From: BOG-1155 sp050012495
GTDB taxonomy: Bacteria > Desulfobacterota > Syntrophorhabdia > Syntrophorhabdales > WCHB1-27
Direction of reading: 5' to 3'
Assembly (NCBI GenBank): GCA_050012495.1
Contig: JBEKHB010000017.1
Location: 4,328 to 68,327 of the forward strand
Length of the DNA stretch: 64,000 nt
Positions 50,494 to 59,624 of the stretch are shown in pieces. A program made the translations under genes and the position numbers. Under the pieces are notes generated by a model. It saw nothing but the letters and a program-made list of their open reading frames with translations, had not been told where the DNA came from and searched no databases. How positions within the stretch are numbered: position 1 is the stretch's first letter; each line of letters begins with the position of its first letter.

Positions 50494-52924
50494 GGGCTTT
50501 TAGCACAACAGACGGGGTGACAGGGAAATCGTCAACCCATGCACCTATGGCGTTGTGGACGGCCGGTCCGACTAATGCAGGAACGACTGCCGCAACGTCT
50601 TCACCGATTCCTACAAGCCCGTAAGGCCCGTAGCCCATTCCGGTTTCGACCAATTCCGTTCCAATCAGGCCCACATCATTCATGGTGGCGATTTTGTAGT
50701 CCAGCAGATTCCCGTTTAGCATCACTCCCGTTACAGGATCGTGAACGATTTCCTCGAAAAGTCCTCGACCCACACCCATGTATGTCCCGCCATACTGTTG
50801 TCCCTCGCAACCCTCCCAGCTGATCACCTTCCCGACGTCATTGACATTGACTACCTTGGTAACAAATACCTCACCCGTTTCGGTATCAACTTCCACTTCC
50901 ATGAAATGGGCCTGCCGACAGAACCGTACACGATAGCTTGAATAGGCGCCCTGCTGGACGTGCCAACTGTAAGCGAAGAGCGGTATCATGAAATCGCAAA
51001 TCGGCGCTCCATGACCGAACTCGGGACTGTAGCAAAATGGCCCCGCTGAACCGGCGGGCCGAACAAATTCAGCCAGAGGAAGTCGCTCTGAAGGTTTGGC
51101 CTTCACGTAAATCACGCTCTCTTTGATGTCGAGATCATCGGGCTTATACCCCGGAAAGGCAGGCGGGAAGCTCCCCCTTCGGGTCTCCCCGCTCGGGCTC
51201 GTCGCCGCCGCGAGAATTTTCTGTTTCAGAAGCCTTGCGGCATGTCTTACGGCAAACCCGTTAACCGACATGTTCGTGGAAGAATCGGGAGTCATTGTAA
51301 AGAAACCGGCATCCGAGTGCGGCCTGTAACAGACATCCTCTATCCGCATTCCGAGTTCATCCGCCGCGATCTGACAGTATGCTGTTTCTGCGTTCTGACC
51401 GCCGTCGGCTCTCATCCCCAGAATCCTGGCGGTTCCGTCGTTCCGTTCGATGCGTATGGCGATTTCGCCCGATCCTGATGAGTCCTCCCATTCGTGGGTC
51501 CATGTGAAGCCAAGGCCATGCATCCTTCCATTTTCAAGCCTTCTGCTTCCCGCGGAATGCCACTTCTTTTCCCAGTCTATCGCAGCCTTACCCTTCTCGA
51601 TGCATTCCCTCAAGCTGTCTCTGACCTGGAAACCCCTCTCTGCCTTTGCTCTGTTGAGCCAATCCAAGTCGTGTCCATCCGCGCCGTCGTTCTTGAGGGC
51701 CACCTCAAGAGGGTCAAGGGACAGGACGTCGGCCACGCGGTCGAATACCAGGGTGAGGCTGTGGGTATTGGAGTTTTGTTCGCACCTCACAGGGACATTT
51801 ATGCCCCTGTTTACCTGGACCGCTTCAAGTTTTCCGTAGACGTTCGGTATGCGGGTGTTCTCGATGAAGTGTTTGGCAACGCCAAAAACAGGCCACAAGA
51901 GATTCGACAAGATTGCCTCTACTTTCACCGCAGTGATGGTCCCGTCCTTTCTGGCGCCCACTTTGTAGCGGTAGACGCCTTCATCCATCTCACCCCCATA
52001 GAAATCCTCCCTTCGGGTAAACACCCATTTGACGGGTCTCCCGGTTCTTTTCGCGATGAGAGCCGCACAGTAGTGTCCCCCCATGTTCCATGGCACCTGG
52101 CTCCATCCGCCGAAGCTTGCTCCCTGGTAGGGACAGTGCATGATGATTTTGTTCATCGGAATTCCGCCAAACCATGACGATATTGCCCGCTTGCTTATGA
52201 GGGGCCGCTGCTGTTTTACCCACACTTCGGGGAATGCCCCGTTCCACGTGAATACCCCGCACGGCCGCTCCGGGCCGATCCAGGTATGGAGTCGCCTTCT
52301 CGAGGTGAATTCAAGAACAGTGTCCGCTTCGGCGAAACCGGCCTCAATATCGCCCAACCGATCAACGTCTAGAAACCCCTGATTGTAATAGTTGCTGTGA
52401 GGATACTCCTCGGGGTTTGACAGTGCAGACTCGGGTCTGAGAGCCTCCTCCACATGCAGCACAAATGGTCTCAGCTCCCATTCAACATCTATTTTGCGTA
52501 GGGCCTCCTCGGCTATAGCGTCGCTGTCGGCTGCTACGGCAACACCTACTTCCTCACCTTCGAAATGGGCAACCCGGGACAGAACGGGCACGGACGAAGA
52601 ATCGTGGCCACCCAGATCTGCTTCTCGCGGCAATTCCGGATCGTCGTATCTCAAAACGGCCCTCACTCCCGGCAACGCCTCGGCCCTGCTTGTATCCAAC
52701 CTTTTGATCTCTGAATGAGGATAAGGCGACGTGAGAAACCGCATGTAAAGCATGCCTGGCAACTTGATATCGATGGTATATGTCGCTTTTCCGTTTGCCT
52801 TTTCGTATCCGTCCAGACGCTGGACGTCCCTTTTACCGATGTGAGTATAGTATGTCAAGGGATACTTATCGGCCTGGACATTATCCATTACTTCCTGAAT
52901 CATCTTCTTTTCTCTGTCAGGCAT
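50480..52924 (-). CDS. Xanthine dehydrogenase-family molybdopterin-binding large subunit (copy 1)
   Basis: The product is 814 residues and shows the usual two parts: an N-terminal a/b hammerhead (VQRLDGYEKANGKATYTIDIKLPGMLY) and the large molybdopterin domain (CPYQGASFGGW, NVPVRCEQNSN, GQQYGGTYMGVGRG, YGLVGIGEDVAA). The conserved late glutamate of GxGE is kept, so it should be catalytic. It is closely related to the 806-residue copy at 61378-63798. Partner [2Fe-2S], FAD and NADH-type subunits follow upstream in the operon. Family substrates include aldehydes, purines and aromatic acyl-CoA; the substrate here is unknown. AAAGGAGG precedes the ATG. Confidence 0.88.
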   Translation of the reverse strand: MPDREKKMIQEVMDNVQADKYPLTYYTHIGKRDVQRLDGYEKANGKATYTIDIKLPGMLYMRFLTSPYPHSEIKRLDTSRAEALPGVRAVLRYDDPELPREADLGGHDSSSVPVLSRVAHFEGEEVGVAVAADSDAIAEEALRKIDVEWELRPFVLHVEEALRPESALSNPEEYPHSNYYNQGFLDVDRLGDIEAGFAEADTVLEFTSRRRLHTWIGPERPCGVFTWNGAFPEVWVKQQRPLISKRAISSWFGGIPMNKIIMHCPYQGASFGGWSQVPWNMGGHYCAALIAKRTGRPVKWVFTRREDFYGGEMDEGVYRYKVGARKDGTITAVKVEAILSNLLWPVFGVAKHFIENTRIPNVYGKLEAVQVNRGINVPVRCEQNSNTHSLTLVFDRVADVLSLDPLEVALKNDGADGHDLDWLNRAKAERGFQVRDSLRECIEKGKAAIDWEKKWHSAGSRRLENGRMHGLGFTWTHEWEDSSGSGEIAIRIERNDGTARILGMRADGGQNAETAYCQIAADELGMRIEDVCYRPHSDAGFFTMTPDSSTNMSVNGFAVRHAARLLKQKILAAATSPSGETRRGSFPPAFPGYKPDDLDIKESVIYVKAKPSERLPLAEFVRPAGSAGPFCYSPEFGHGAPICDFMIPLFAYSWHVQQGAYSSYRVRFCRQAHFMEVEVDTETGEVFVTKVVNVNDVGKVISWEGCEGQQYGGTYMGVGRGLFEEIVHDPVTGVMLNGNLLDYKIATMNDVGLIGTELVETGMGYGPYGLVGIGEDVAAVVPALVGPAVHNAIGAWVDDFPVTPSVVLKALGKI

Positions 52925-53007
52925 CTGTCGTCGGCCTCCTTTCGAATTCTCTTTGCGCCACGTTGCTCTGACCTACAAACATCACCACCGGGTTCTCTGG
53001 AACCACC

Positions 53008-53586
53008 CTATAATGCCCCTCTTTGAAGAATGCTCGCCGCCTCAGCTACGGCCTTGGGGTGCTGGGGGTAGGTGCCGCAGCGGCAGAGGTTACCCGAGAG
53101 GGCTTCCCGTATCTCTTCTTCTGTCGGGTCAGGGTTTTTGTCGAGCAGAGCCTTTGCGGTGACGACAAACCCGGGCGTGCAATAGCCGCACTGCATGCAG
53201 TGGTGCTTGACGTAGGTTTCAATGAGGGGATGGTTTGCCTGGGCAATCCCTTCGACGGTCTCTATGGTCTTGCCGTCGCATTCGATGGCAAGGGTCATGC
53301 AGGAGAGAATGGGCCTTCCATCCATGATGACCGTGCAGGAGCCGCATGCCCCCCGGTCACAGAACATCTTGACGCCGGTGAGGCCTAGGGTGTCGTGGAT
53401 GAGGCCGTAGAGGGTCATGTTCGGCTCAACCTGATAATCGTAACGCTGGCCGTTTATCGTGAGGCTGATCGAGCCGCCGGGCTTAGGTAACGACTCCGTG
53501 CCGTGCTCGGCAACCACATGGGCCTTGAGCGCGTCATGGGTCTCGAAGCGGGTCGAGCAGTAGGGGCAGAGGTAGTGTGCTTTCAT
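53008..53586 (-). CDS. [2Fe-2S] subunit of a molybdenum hydroxylase fused to a C2H2 zinc finger
   Basis: The product is 192 residues. Residues 38-192 are a complete CoxS/HcrC-type subunit with the plant-type cluster ligands (CDRGACGSC and a later C) and the second helical cluster site (CMQCGYC, LCRC). Ahead of it, residues 7-28 form a textbook C2H2 zinc finger: C-x2-C-x3-F-x5-L-x2-H-x4-H. This extension is not part of the normal subunit. AAGGAGG lies before the ATG, so the start is secure. The stop of the NuoF-like gene lies 9 bases upstream. Confidence 0.9.
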   Translation of the reverse strand: MKAHYLCPYCSTRFETHDALKAHVVAEHGTESLPKPGGSISLTINGQRYDYQVEPNMTLYGLIHDTLGLTGVKMFCDRGACGSCTVIMDGRPILSCMTLAIECDGKTIETVEGIAQANHPLIETYVKHHCMQCGYCTPGFVVTAKALLDKNPDPTEEEIREALSGNLCRCGTYPQHPKAVAEAASILQRGAL

Positions 53587-53595
53587 GATTCCTCC

Positions 53596-54801
53596 TTATC
53601 TCAACGTCCGTAAGAAAATCGATTGTTTGATCCTGTTTTCATAGTCGTTCCTGAAGTATTTGAGCGTATCGAGCACGGGGACGGGGGCTGCCTGGCCGAG
53701 ACCGCAGAGGGAGGAGGCCATCATCACCTGGGAAAGTTTCTCCAGGGTGTCCACATCCTCCGCAACGCCCTCGCCTCTCACGAGCCTTCCGAGGATCTCC
53801 ACCATCACCTCGGTCCCCTCTCTGCAGGGGGTGCACTCGCCACAGGACTCCTCGTTCAGGAACTCCATGGTCCGGTAGACAAAGTCGATCACGTCTCTGG
53901 TAGTATTGAAGACCATGACGGCGCCCGAGCCTAAGACGGTCTCATAGGAGAGGGGGGTCTCCACCATCGAGGCGGGGACGACGCCTCCTGTCGCGCCTCC
54001 GATCTGGACCATCTTCACATCTTCGGCGCCCGCCAGGGTGAGGAGATCTGACAGCCTGCTTCCCATGACTAGCTCGTAAACACCAGGTCTTGTTACGTCA
54101 CCGCACACGGAAAAGACCTTCGTACCCGCGCTCGCGGGGGTGCCGATCGAGGAGAACCATGAGGCGCCCTTTTCGATGATAGCGGGAATATTCATGAGGG
54201 TCTCCACATTATTGACGATGGTGGGCTTGCGGAAGAGACCGCTCGTGGGAGGGAATGGGGGACGAAAGCGCACCTCTCCGCGCTTGCCCTCGATAGAATT
54301 CATGAGTGCCGATTCCTCACCACAGACGTATGCCCCGGCACCTTCCCGTATCTCAATGGGCAGATTGATGAACCCTTTCGCAGTCGCCGCGTCAAGTGCC
54401 TTCTTGAGTCCATCAAAAAGATAATGATATTCCCCCCGGAGATAGATGTATGCCTTCTTTGCCCCTACCGCGTACGCGGCAATGGCGATACCTTCGAGGA
54501 GAGAAAACGGGTCGTGCTCGATGATGTAGCGGTCCTTGAACGTCCCCACTTCCCCTTCGTCCGCATTGCAGATGACGTACTTCTCGTCCTCAGGGGCAGA
54601 TTTCGCGAGTTCCCACTTTGCACCGCACGGGAATCCTGCGCCTCCGCGCCCCCTCAGGTTCGAAGCCTTTACTTCAGCAATGACTTTGTCGGCTCCCATC
54701 TTAAGGCCTTTCGCGAGCGCCTGAAACCCGTCTCGTTCCATATGTACGGAGATATCGAGAGGATCGATTACGTCTGCGTTTCGAAGAACGATTCGTTTCA
54801 T
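53596..54801 (-). CDS. NuoF-like NAD(P)H-binding flavoprotein subunit
   Basis: The product is 401 residues and matches the 51-kDa subunit of complex I and of formate dehydrogenases or hydrogenases: the FMN/NADH site LRGRGGAGFPCGAKW, CNADEGEVGTFKDR, the EGAGAYVCGEESALMNSIEG motif and a C-terminal [4Fe-4S] site (ESCGECTPCREGT...SLCGLGQ). It lacks the N-terminal thioredoxin-like part present in HndC-like proteins, which is instead encoded in the next gene. With that gene it forms a soluble diaphorase that probably passes electrons between the molybdenum hydroxylase and NAD(P). GGGAGG precedes the ATG. Confidence 0.92.
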   Translation of the reverse strand: MKRIVLRNADVIDPLDISVHMERDGFQALAKGLKMGADKVIAEVKASNLRGRGGAGFPCGAKWELAKSAPEDEKYVICNADEGEVGTFKDRYIIEHDPFSLLEGIAIAAYAVGAKKAYIYLRGEYHYLFDGLKKALDAATAKGFINLPIEIREGAGAYVCGEESALMNSIEGKRGEVRFRPPFPPTSGLFRKPTIVNNVETLMNIPAIIEKGASWFSSIGTPASAGTKVFSVCGDVTRPGVYELVMGSRLSDLLTLAGAEDVKMVQIGGATGGVVPASMVETPLSYETVLGSGAVMVFNTTRDVIDFVYRTMEFLNEESCGECTPCREGTEVMVEILGRLVRGEGVAEDVDTLEKLSQVMMASSLCGLGQAAPVPVLDTLKYFRNDYENRIKQSIFLRTLR

Positions 54802-54811
54802 AGTATCCTCC

Positions 54812-55918
54812 CTACCGATACGAGCTCAGAATATCAATGATCTTCCGCGGCGTCAGGTTCCCGTAAACGGTGTCGTCCAGGAGCATGGCTGGAGATTGAT
54901 CGCAGGCACCGATACAATTTGTAAGCTCAAAGGAGAAGTTTTCGTCAGCCGTTATTTGGCCGGGTGTGATACCGATGACTTGTACGATGCTGTCGATGAT
55001 CATAGGGGCGTTTTCAAGATAGCAGGGAAGACTCTTGCATATCCGGATCACGTGCTTTCCTTGGGGCTTTGCAGAGAGGAATGAATAGAAACTCGCGACG
55101 CCGTAAACCTCGCTCAAGGTAACATCTGCGATTCTGGCAGCATCCACCATTGCCTGCTCCGACACGTGGCCTTCGGTTCGCTGCCTCTCTTTGAGAAGGT
55201 TGAGGAGCTTTTCCCTCGCGGCATCGTCGGCGGATGGTTTCACCTTCAGTTCCTTCCTCTCGGGTACGCCCTCTCTCTTCTTTACCCCTTCCGGCCACAT
55301 GAGGGCGGAGGTGGGACAGTACTCGATGCAGATGCCACAGTCCTTGCACACCTCCTTGTTGAGAGGGACATCAAAATCCACGACAACCTTCGAACCAAAT
55401 CCCCGATATGCCATGCCGTAAACATTCTGACCAGCGATCTCGGTGCAGGCCCGGATGCACTTCCTGCAGAGGATGCAGCGGGACATGTCCCTGAGTACGT
55501 ACCGGCCTTGTTCAGGAGCATGCAGGCGAGGCTTCTTTACATGGAATTTGGAAGGGCCTACTTCGAGATCTGAGGCGAGTTTATGGAGGCTACACTCCCG
55601 AGCCTCAGTATCGGTCACACAGGTACCCGTATGGCCCGTGAGCAGAAGCTGTATGGTAGCACGGCGAGCCTGCACGACCCTTGGGGAACGGGTACTGATG
55701 ACCATCCCATCTCTAATGGGTGTATGGCAGGAGCCCACCAACGTCCGAGAACCTTCCACCTCGACCACACAGATCCGGCAGTTCCCCGAAGGTTTTATTC
55801 CTTCCTGATGGCAGAGCCGGGGTATCTCGATACCGGCCTTGTCCGCAGCCTCAAGGATGGTCATGCCCGGAGGACTACTCAGAGTCTTTCCATCCATCGT
55901 AAAAGTAGCATCATTCAT
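54812..55918 (-). CDS. Fused NuoG N-terminal ferredoxin and NuoE thioredoxin-like protein
   Basis: The product is 368 residues with two normally separate parts. Residues 1-215 carry a [2Fe-2S] site (CHQEGIKPSGNCRIC, SC), a cysteine-rich proximal site and two [4Fe-4S] sites (CILCRKCIRAC, CKDCGICIEYC) as in NuoG and Fe hydrogenases. Residues 230-368 form the NuoE thioredoxin-like [2Fe-2S] domain (CKSLPC...NCIGACD). Together with the NuoF-like partner this yields a complete NADH-linked electron input/output unit in two polypeptides. The downstream NuoF-like gene starts 10 bases later. Confidence 0.88.
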   Translation of the reverse strand: MNDATFTMDGKTLSSPPGMTILEAADKAGIEIPRLCHQEGIKPSGNCRICVVEVEGSRTLVGSCHTPIRDGMVISTRSPRVVQARRATIQLLLTGHTGTCVTDTEARECSLHKLASDLEVGPSKFHVKKPRLHAPEQGRYVLRDMSRCILCRKCIRACTEIAGQNVYGMAYRGFGSKVVVDFDVPLNKEVCKDCGICIEYCPTSALMWPEGVKKREGVPERKELKVKPSADDAAREKLLNLLKERQRTEGHVSEQAMVDAARIADVTLSEVYGVASFYSFLSAKPQGKHVIRICKSLPCYLENAPMIIDSIVQVIGITPGQITADENFSFELTNCIGACDQSPAMLLDDTVYGNLTPRKIIDILSSYR

Positions 55919-55958
55919 AGTTTACCTCGCCTCTTTATTCAACTTGCACTGCTAAGTC

Positions 55959-56927
55959 TCATGCACACCCCAGAATCGCCCTTTTGATCATAGTCTTCGC
56001 CACAGGGACCATATATGCGTTGTGGGTCATGGGCCGTGCATCAACAACACATGCAGCGCCTGCTGCCTCTGCATCGGACTCTGTGATGGTTTTGCCCATA
56101 ATGGCCTCCTCTGCCTTCAATGCCCGATATGGCTTCACGTAAACCGCATTGAGGCAGATCCGTGCCGAGGTCACCCTGTCGCCGGATGTTGCGATTGCTG
56201 CGGCGCAATTGACAATGGGGAAGTCTATAGCCTTTCTCAATGCGAATTTCATGAACGCGCTCTTGCCGTTATGAGGAGGAAGGATGATCTCTGTGACGAT
56301 TTCGTCAAAGTCGAGGACAGTCGTTCTTGCCGGCAGTACCTGGAAGAAATCCTCTATTCGCAGGCTTCTCTTCGTCGTCCTAATCGTTGCATCGAGAGCA
56401 ACGAGGGCCGGAGCAATATCGCTCGGATGAACCGCGTAGCATCCTTTCTCCACGCTTCCGCCGAAGATCGAATGGTATCTGTTGTCCCCTTCGATGGCAT
56501 AGCACCTCCCCCCACCTTTGCGAAGGCACGGGAATCGATTGTTCGGATTCCTGTAGTACCAGCACCTGATGTCCTGACTAATGTTGCCTCCAAGGGTGCC
56601 CATCTCACGGAGGTGGGTTGAAGCAGTCCTGCGAGCGGCCTCTGCGAGCGCAGGGTATCGTTCGATAATGGTATGGTTTTCCGCGATATCCGCCAGCCTA
56701 GTAAGGGCACCGATAAAGAGTCCGTCGCCCTGCGCGGCGACACCATCGAGACCCGGTATACTCTTGATGTTGATGAGAGCCTCCGGATAGGTGTGGAGGA
56801 TCTCGTCTTTCATCTTGCCGAGAAGGTCCGTACCTCCGGCGATAATAGCAGCGCTCTTCCCGTATCTTCTCAACATCTCAGTCGCTTGATCCAGCGACGT
56901 TGCGTTCACATGGGCAAAGTTCCTCAT
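55959..56927 (-). CDS. FAD-binding medium subunit of a molybdenum hydroxylase with an extra FeS site
   Basis: The product is 322 residues of the CoxM/HcrB type. The FAD motifs AIIAGGTDLL and TLGGNISQDIRCWY are present, and the C-terminal CO-dehydrogenase flavoprotein domain follows. Between them, residues 122-165 hold four cysteines (C-x11-C-x7-C-x20-C) as in the [4Fe-4S] loop of 4-hydroxybenzoyl-CoA reductase HcrB, so an additional cluster is likely. It shares its operon with two large subunits and one small subunit. GGAGGGACAG precedes the ATG. Confidence 0.88.
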   Translation of the reverse strand: MRNFAHVNATSLDQATEMLRRYGKSAAIIAGGTDLLGKMKDEILHTYPEALINIKSIPGLDGVAAQGDGLFIGALTRLADIAENHTIIERYPALAEAARRTASTHLREMGTLGGNISQDIRCWYYRNPNNRFPCLRKGGGRCYAIEGDNRYHSIFGGSVEKGCYAVHPSDIAPALVALDATIRTTKRSLRIEDFFQVLPARTTVLDFDEIVTEIILPPHNGKSAFMKFALRKAIDFPIVNCAAAIATSGDRVTSARICLNAVYVKPYRALKAEEAIMGKTITESDAEAAGAACVVDARPMTHNAYMVPVAKTMIKRAILGCA

Positions 56928-56978
56928 CTGTCCCTCCTATCTACTCTCGTGATCGTCAAAATCACGCCGCACCCGAAA

Positions 56979-57950
56979 CTACTTGCCGGTAACCAACTTC
57001 CCTGCGACGCCGGACAGCAGGATTGCGAGGAGCAGAATCATTCCCTTGATCATATCGGTGAAGTAGCCGGGCACCATCAGGATAACCAAGCCATTAACCG
57101 CCACCACGACAATCAAGACACCGATTAGTGTGCCCCAGATATGGAATTGACCTATCCGAACGGTGGCTGCCCCAATGAATGCCGCGCCAAAGGCGTCTAG
57201 CAGGTAGAGAGCCCCCTGTGTCGGATTGCCCGACATAGATGACGAAGTCAGGATTATACCCGCAACAGCCGCACAAACACCGGAAAAGAGATACCCAAGC
57301 AATCTGTGCCATTCTACCCTGATCCCTGACAGCCTCGACGCAATCGCATTTCCTCCTATCGCTTCCATCCGTCTACCGGTAGGCGTGTACGTATGTATGA
57401 ACCATATGATCGCAAGCAGGCAGATCATCACAATGAAGCGAATAGGGATGCCGTAAAGGTCCCCTCTTCCTATGAAGTCGAAACCATCAGGCAGATTCCA
57501 TATGGCTATGCCCTTCGTGATGCTCAAACCCGCTCCCAGTATGATGCCCATGGTCGCAAGCGTACAGACGAAGGGAGGAAGTCCTACGTAGGCTACAAAA
57601 AAACCATTCATCAGTCCGATCAATAGACCGGTTCCCAGGCCACTCAACACCGCAACAGGAATGCCCGCGTTGCTGACCAGCACTTTGGCCACTACTACAC
57701 CCGTAATAGCGGCAGTGGCGCCTATAGATAAATCAAAGTCCCCCATTTTGAGACAACAGGTCATGCCTGCCGCCATAATGGAGAGAATGGATATCTGTCC
57801 AAGGAGGTTCAACACGTTGTTCGCCGAACGGAAACCCGGCAGAAGGATACTGAAGACCGCGATCATAATCAAAAGCCACATTATGGTACCGTACTTGCCG
57901 AAGAAGACAAGTGCCTCGCGGCGTGCTATTTTATTCCCTTTGATTTGCAT
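56979..57950 (-). CDS. Ribose/rhamnose-type ABC transporter permease
   Basis: The product is 323 residues with about nine membrane segments and the BPD_transp_2 features of RbsC-like permeases: MKMGDFDLSIGATAAITG-like cytoplasmic segment (here CLKMGDFDLSIGA), the FCTLATMGI region and a late GTLIGVLIVVVAVNGL. It should import a monosaccharide or related compound with the ATPase encoded 7 bases upstream and the binding protein beyond. No second permease gene is seen, so it probably acts as a homodimer. Confidence 0.92.
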   Translation of the reverse strand: MQIKGNKIARREALVFFGKYGTIMWLLIMIAVFSILLPGFRSANNVLNLLGQISILSIMAAGMTCCLKMGDFDLSIGATAAITGVVVAKVLVSNAGIPVAVLSGLGTGLLIGLMNGFFVAYVGLPPFVCTLATMGIILGAGLSITKGIAIWNLPDGFDFIGRGDLYGIPIRFIVMICLLAIIWFIHTYTPTGRRMEAIGGNAIASRLSGIRVEWHRLLGYLFSGVCAAVAGIILTSSSMSGNPTQGALYLLDAFGAAFIGAATVRIGQFHIWGTLIGVLIVVVAVNGLVILMVPGYFTDMIKGMILLLAILLSGVAGKLVTGK

Positions 57951-57957
57951 TATCTTG

Positions 57958-59508
57958 TCATCCTTTCTCTTGACCTTTGAATTTCCTTATCCTGCACGCT
58001 CGTACGCAGAGATCAAGTGTAGCTTGCGGGTCTGTTTCATCGCCTGGAAGTTCGGCGGTCATCACACCTTGATCCAACACCAGAATGCGATGCGACATCC
58101 CCACCACTTCCCTAAGATCAGAGGATATCAGAATGACTCCTACACCCCTCGCGGCAAGCTCCGTGATAATAGAATAGAGAGAGAACTTGGCTCCTACATC
58201 AACACCCTTGGTAGGTTCGTCCATTATCAGGATTCTGGCGTTGTTACACAGCCATTTTGATAGCACAACCTTTTGCTGATTCCCCCCGCTTAGCGAGTTT
58301 ACCTGTTGTCTGAGATCGTGAGCCTTGATATTTGTCGCTGACGCGAACTGCTGGCCCATAGTTCTTTCTTTCCGACGGCTAAGAACGGGAATTCGAGACC
58401 AGCGCAAAATTTTGTCGAGGCTGGCCAGCGTGATATTCTGCTTCACATCCATCGGCAGAACCAGGCCTTGAGCGTGCCGTTCCTCAGGAACCAGGGCAAT
58501 ACCGTACCGGATAGCGTCGGTCGGCGATTTGAAAACTACTTTCTCCCCATCCATGATAATGTCCCCTTCATCCTTCTTATCAGCGCCGAAGAGGAGGCGG
58601 GCGAGCTCAGTTCGCCCCGATCCTACAAGACCCGCGATACCCAGAATTTCTCCCCTGTGAAGGCAAAAACTCACATTTCTCACGGCGTTTCCCCTGCACA
58701 GGTTGTTCACTTCAAGACAGACATCGGTCGTCGGACGGGCTTTGGGCGGAAATACGTCCTTGAGTTCCCGGCCCAGCATCATATGATAGACCTCGCCGGG
58801 GTCCAGGTCGCGCACGAAGGCCGTCCCCACCTTTCTTGCGTCTTTGATAACAGTCACCCTGTCGGCAATCCTGAAAATCTCCTCCATGCGATGCGATACA
58901 TATACGATTGCCTTCCCTGCTTCCTTCAGGTGAGCGATGGAATTAAAGAGCTCGTCCACCTCGGCGTAGGTCAATGACGTTGTCGGTTCATCCATGAAAA
59001 TAATCCGAGATTTCTGGGCCAGGGCTCGGTTAATGACTGTCTTCCACTGGTCTATGACCGGCAATGATCCGACCGGCACTCGAAGATCTGCGTTAATTGC
59101 TACCCCTTCCTGGATGCATCTCGCCATTTCCACCATCTTTGATATCCGCACAATACAAAGACTGTTTCGCGGATACCTTCCAAGGAAAATGTTCTCCGCC
59201 ACCGAGAGATGAGGTACAATATTAAGATCCTGATGTATAAAGGATAGACCCAGAGCCTGACTCTCTCCAGAATTGGAGATATCCCTCTTCTCTCCGTCTA
59301 TCACTATGTCGCCTTCGTCCTGCCGGTACACACCCGCGAGGATTTTGATCAACGTGGATTTCCCCGCACCATTCTCACCTATGAGCGCGTGGACTTCGCC
59401 TTCTCGGACATCAAAATCCACCTTGTCCAGTGCGCGCTGTCCGGGAAAGTCCTTCACTATCCCCCGCGCTTCCAGTAACACTTTCCCACTTTCCGTCATA
59501 GCCGTCAT
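57958..59508 (-). CDS. Sugar ABC transporter ATPase with two nucleotide-binding domains (RbsA/MglA-like)
   Basis: The product is about 516 residues with two ABC domains. The first has a complete Walker A (GENGAGKST) and Walker B (IIFMDEP), but its signature region is degenerate, as is common in this family. The second has a degenerate Walker A (GLVGSGRTEL) and a clear signature LSGGNQQK, followed by ILIMDEPTKGVDVGA. This arrangement is normal for RbsA-type ATPases. ATG 59508 follows GGGGGTAAC; the upstream in-frame ATG at 59562 adds an unrelated tail. The permease gene starts 7 bases after the stop. Confidence 0.92.
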   Translation of the reverse strand: MTAMTESGKVLLEARGIVKDFPGQRALDKVDFDVREGEVHALIGENGAGKSTLIKILAGVYRQDEGDIVIDGEKRDISNSGESQALGLSFIHQDLNIVPHLSVAENIFLGRYPRNSLCIVRISKMVEMARCIQEGVAINADLRVPVGSLPVIDQWKTVINRALAQKSRIIFMDEPTTSLTYAEVDELFNSIAHLKEAGKAIVYVSHRMEEIFRIADRVTVIKDARKVGTAFVRDLDPGEVYHMMLGRELKDVFPPKARPTTDVCLEVNNLCRGNAVRNVSFCLHRGEILGIAGLVGSGRTELARLLFGADKKDEGDIIMDGEKVVFKSPTDAIRYGIALVPEERHAQGLVLPMDVKQNITLASLDKILRWSRIPVLSRRKERTMGQQFASATNIKAHDLRQQVNSLSGGNQQKVVLSKWLCNNARILIMDEPTKGVDVGAKFSLYSIITELAARGVGVILISSDLREVVGMSHRILVLDQGVMTAELPGDETDPQATLDLCVRACRIRKFKGQEKG

Positions 59509-59624
59509 GTTACCCCCAAACCGCCTTTCCTCGGCATATACCCAGGAAAAGACAGCAGGCAATCAGATGAAGCTCCCTCCTCTCACCCTTCCCATGAAGG
59601 TTGAGAGGAGGGAAGGCCACTCCC

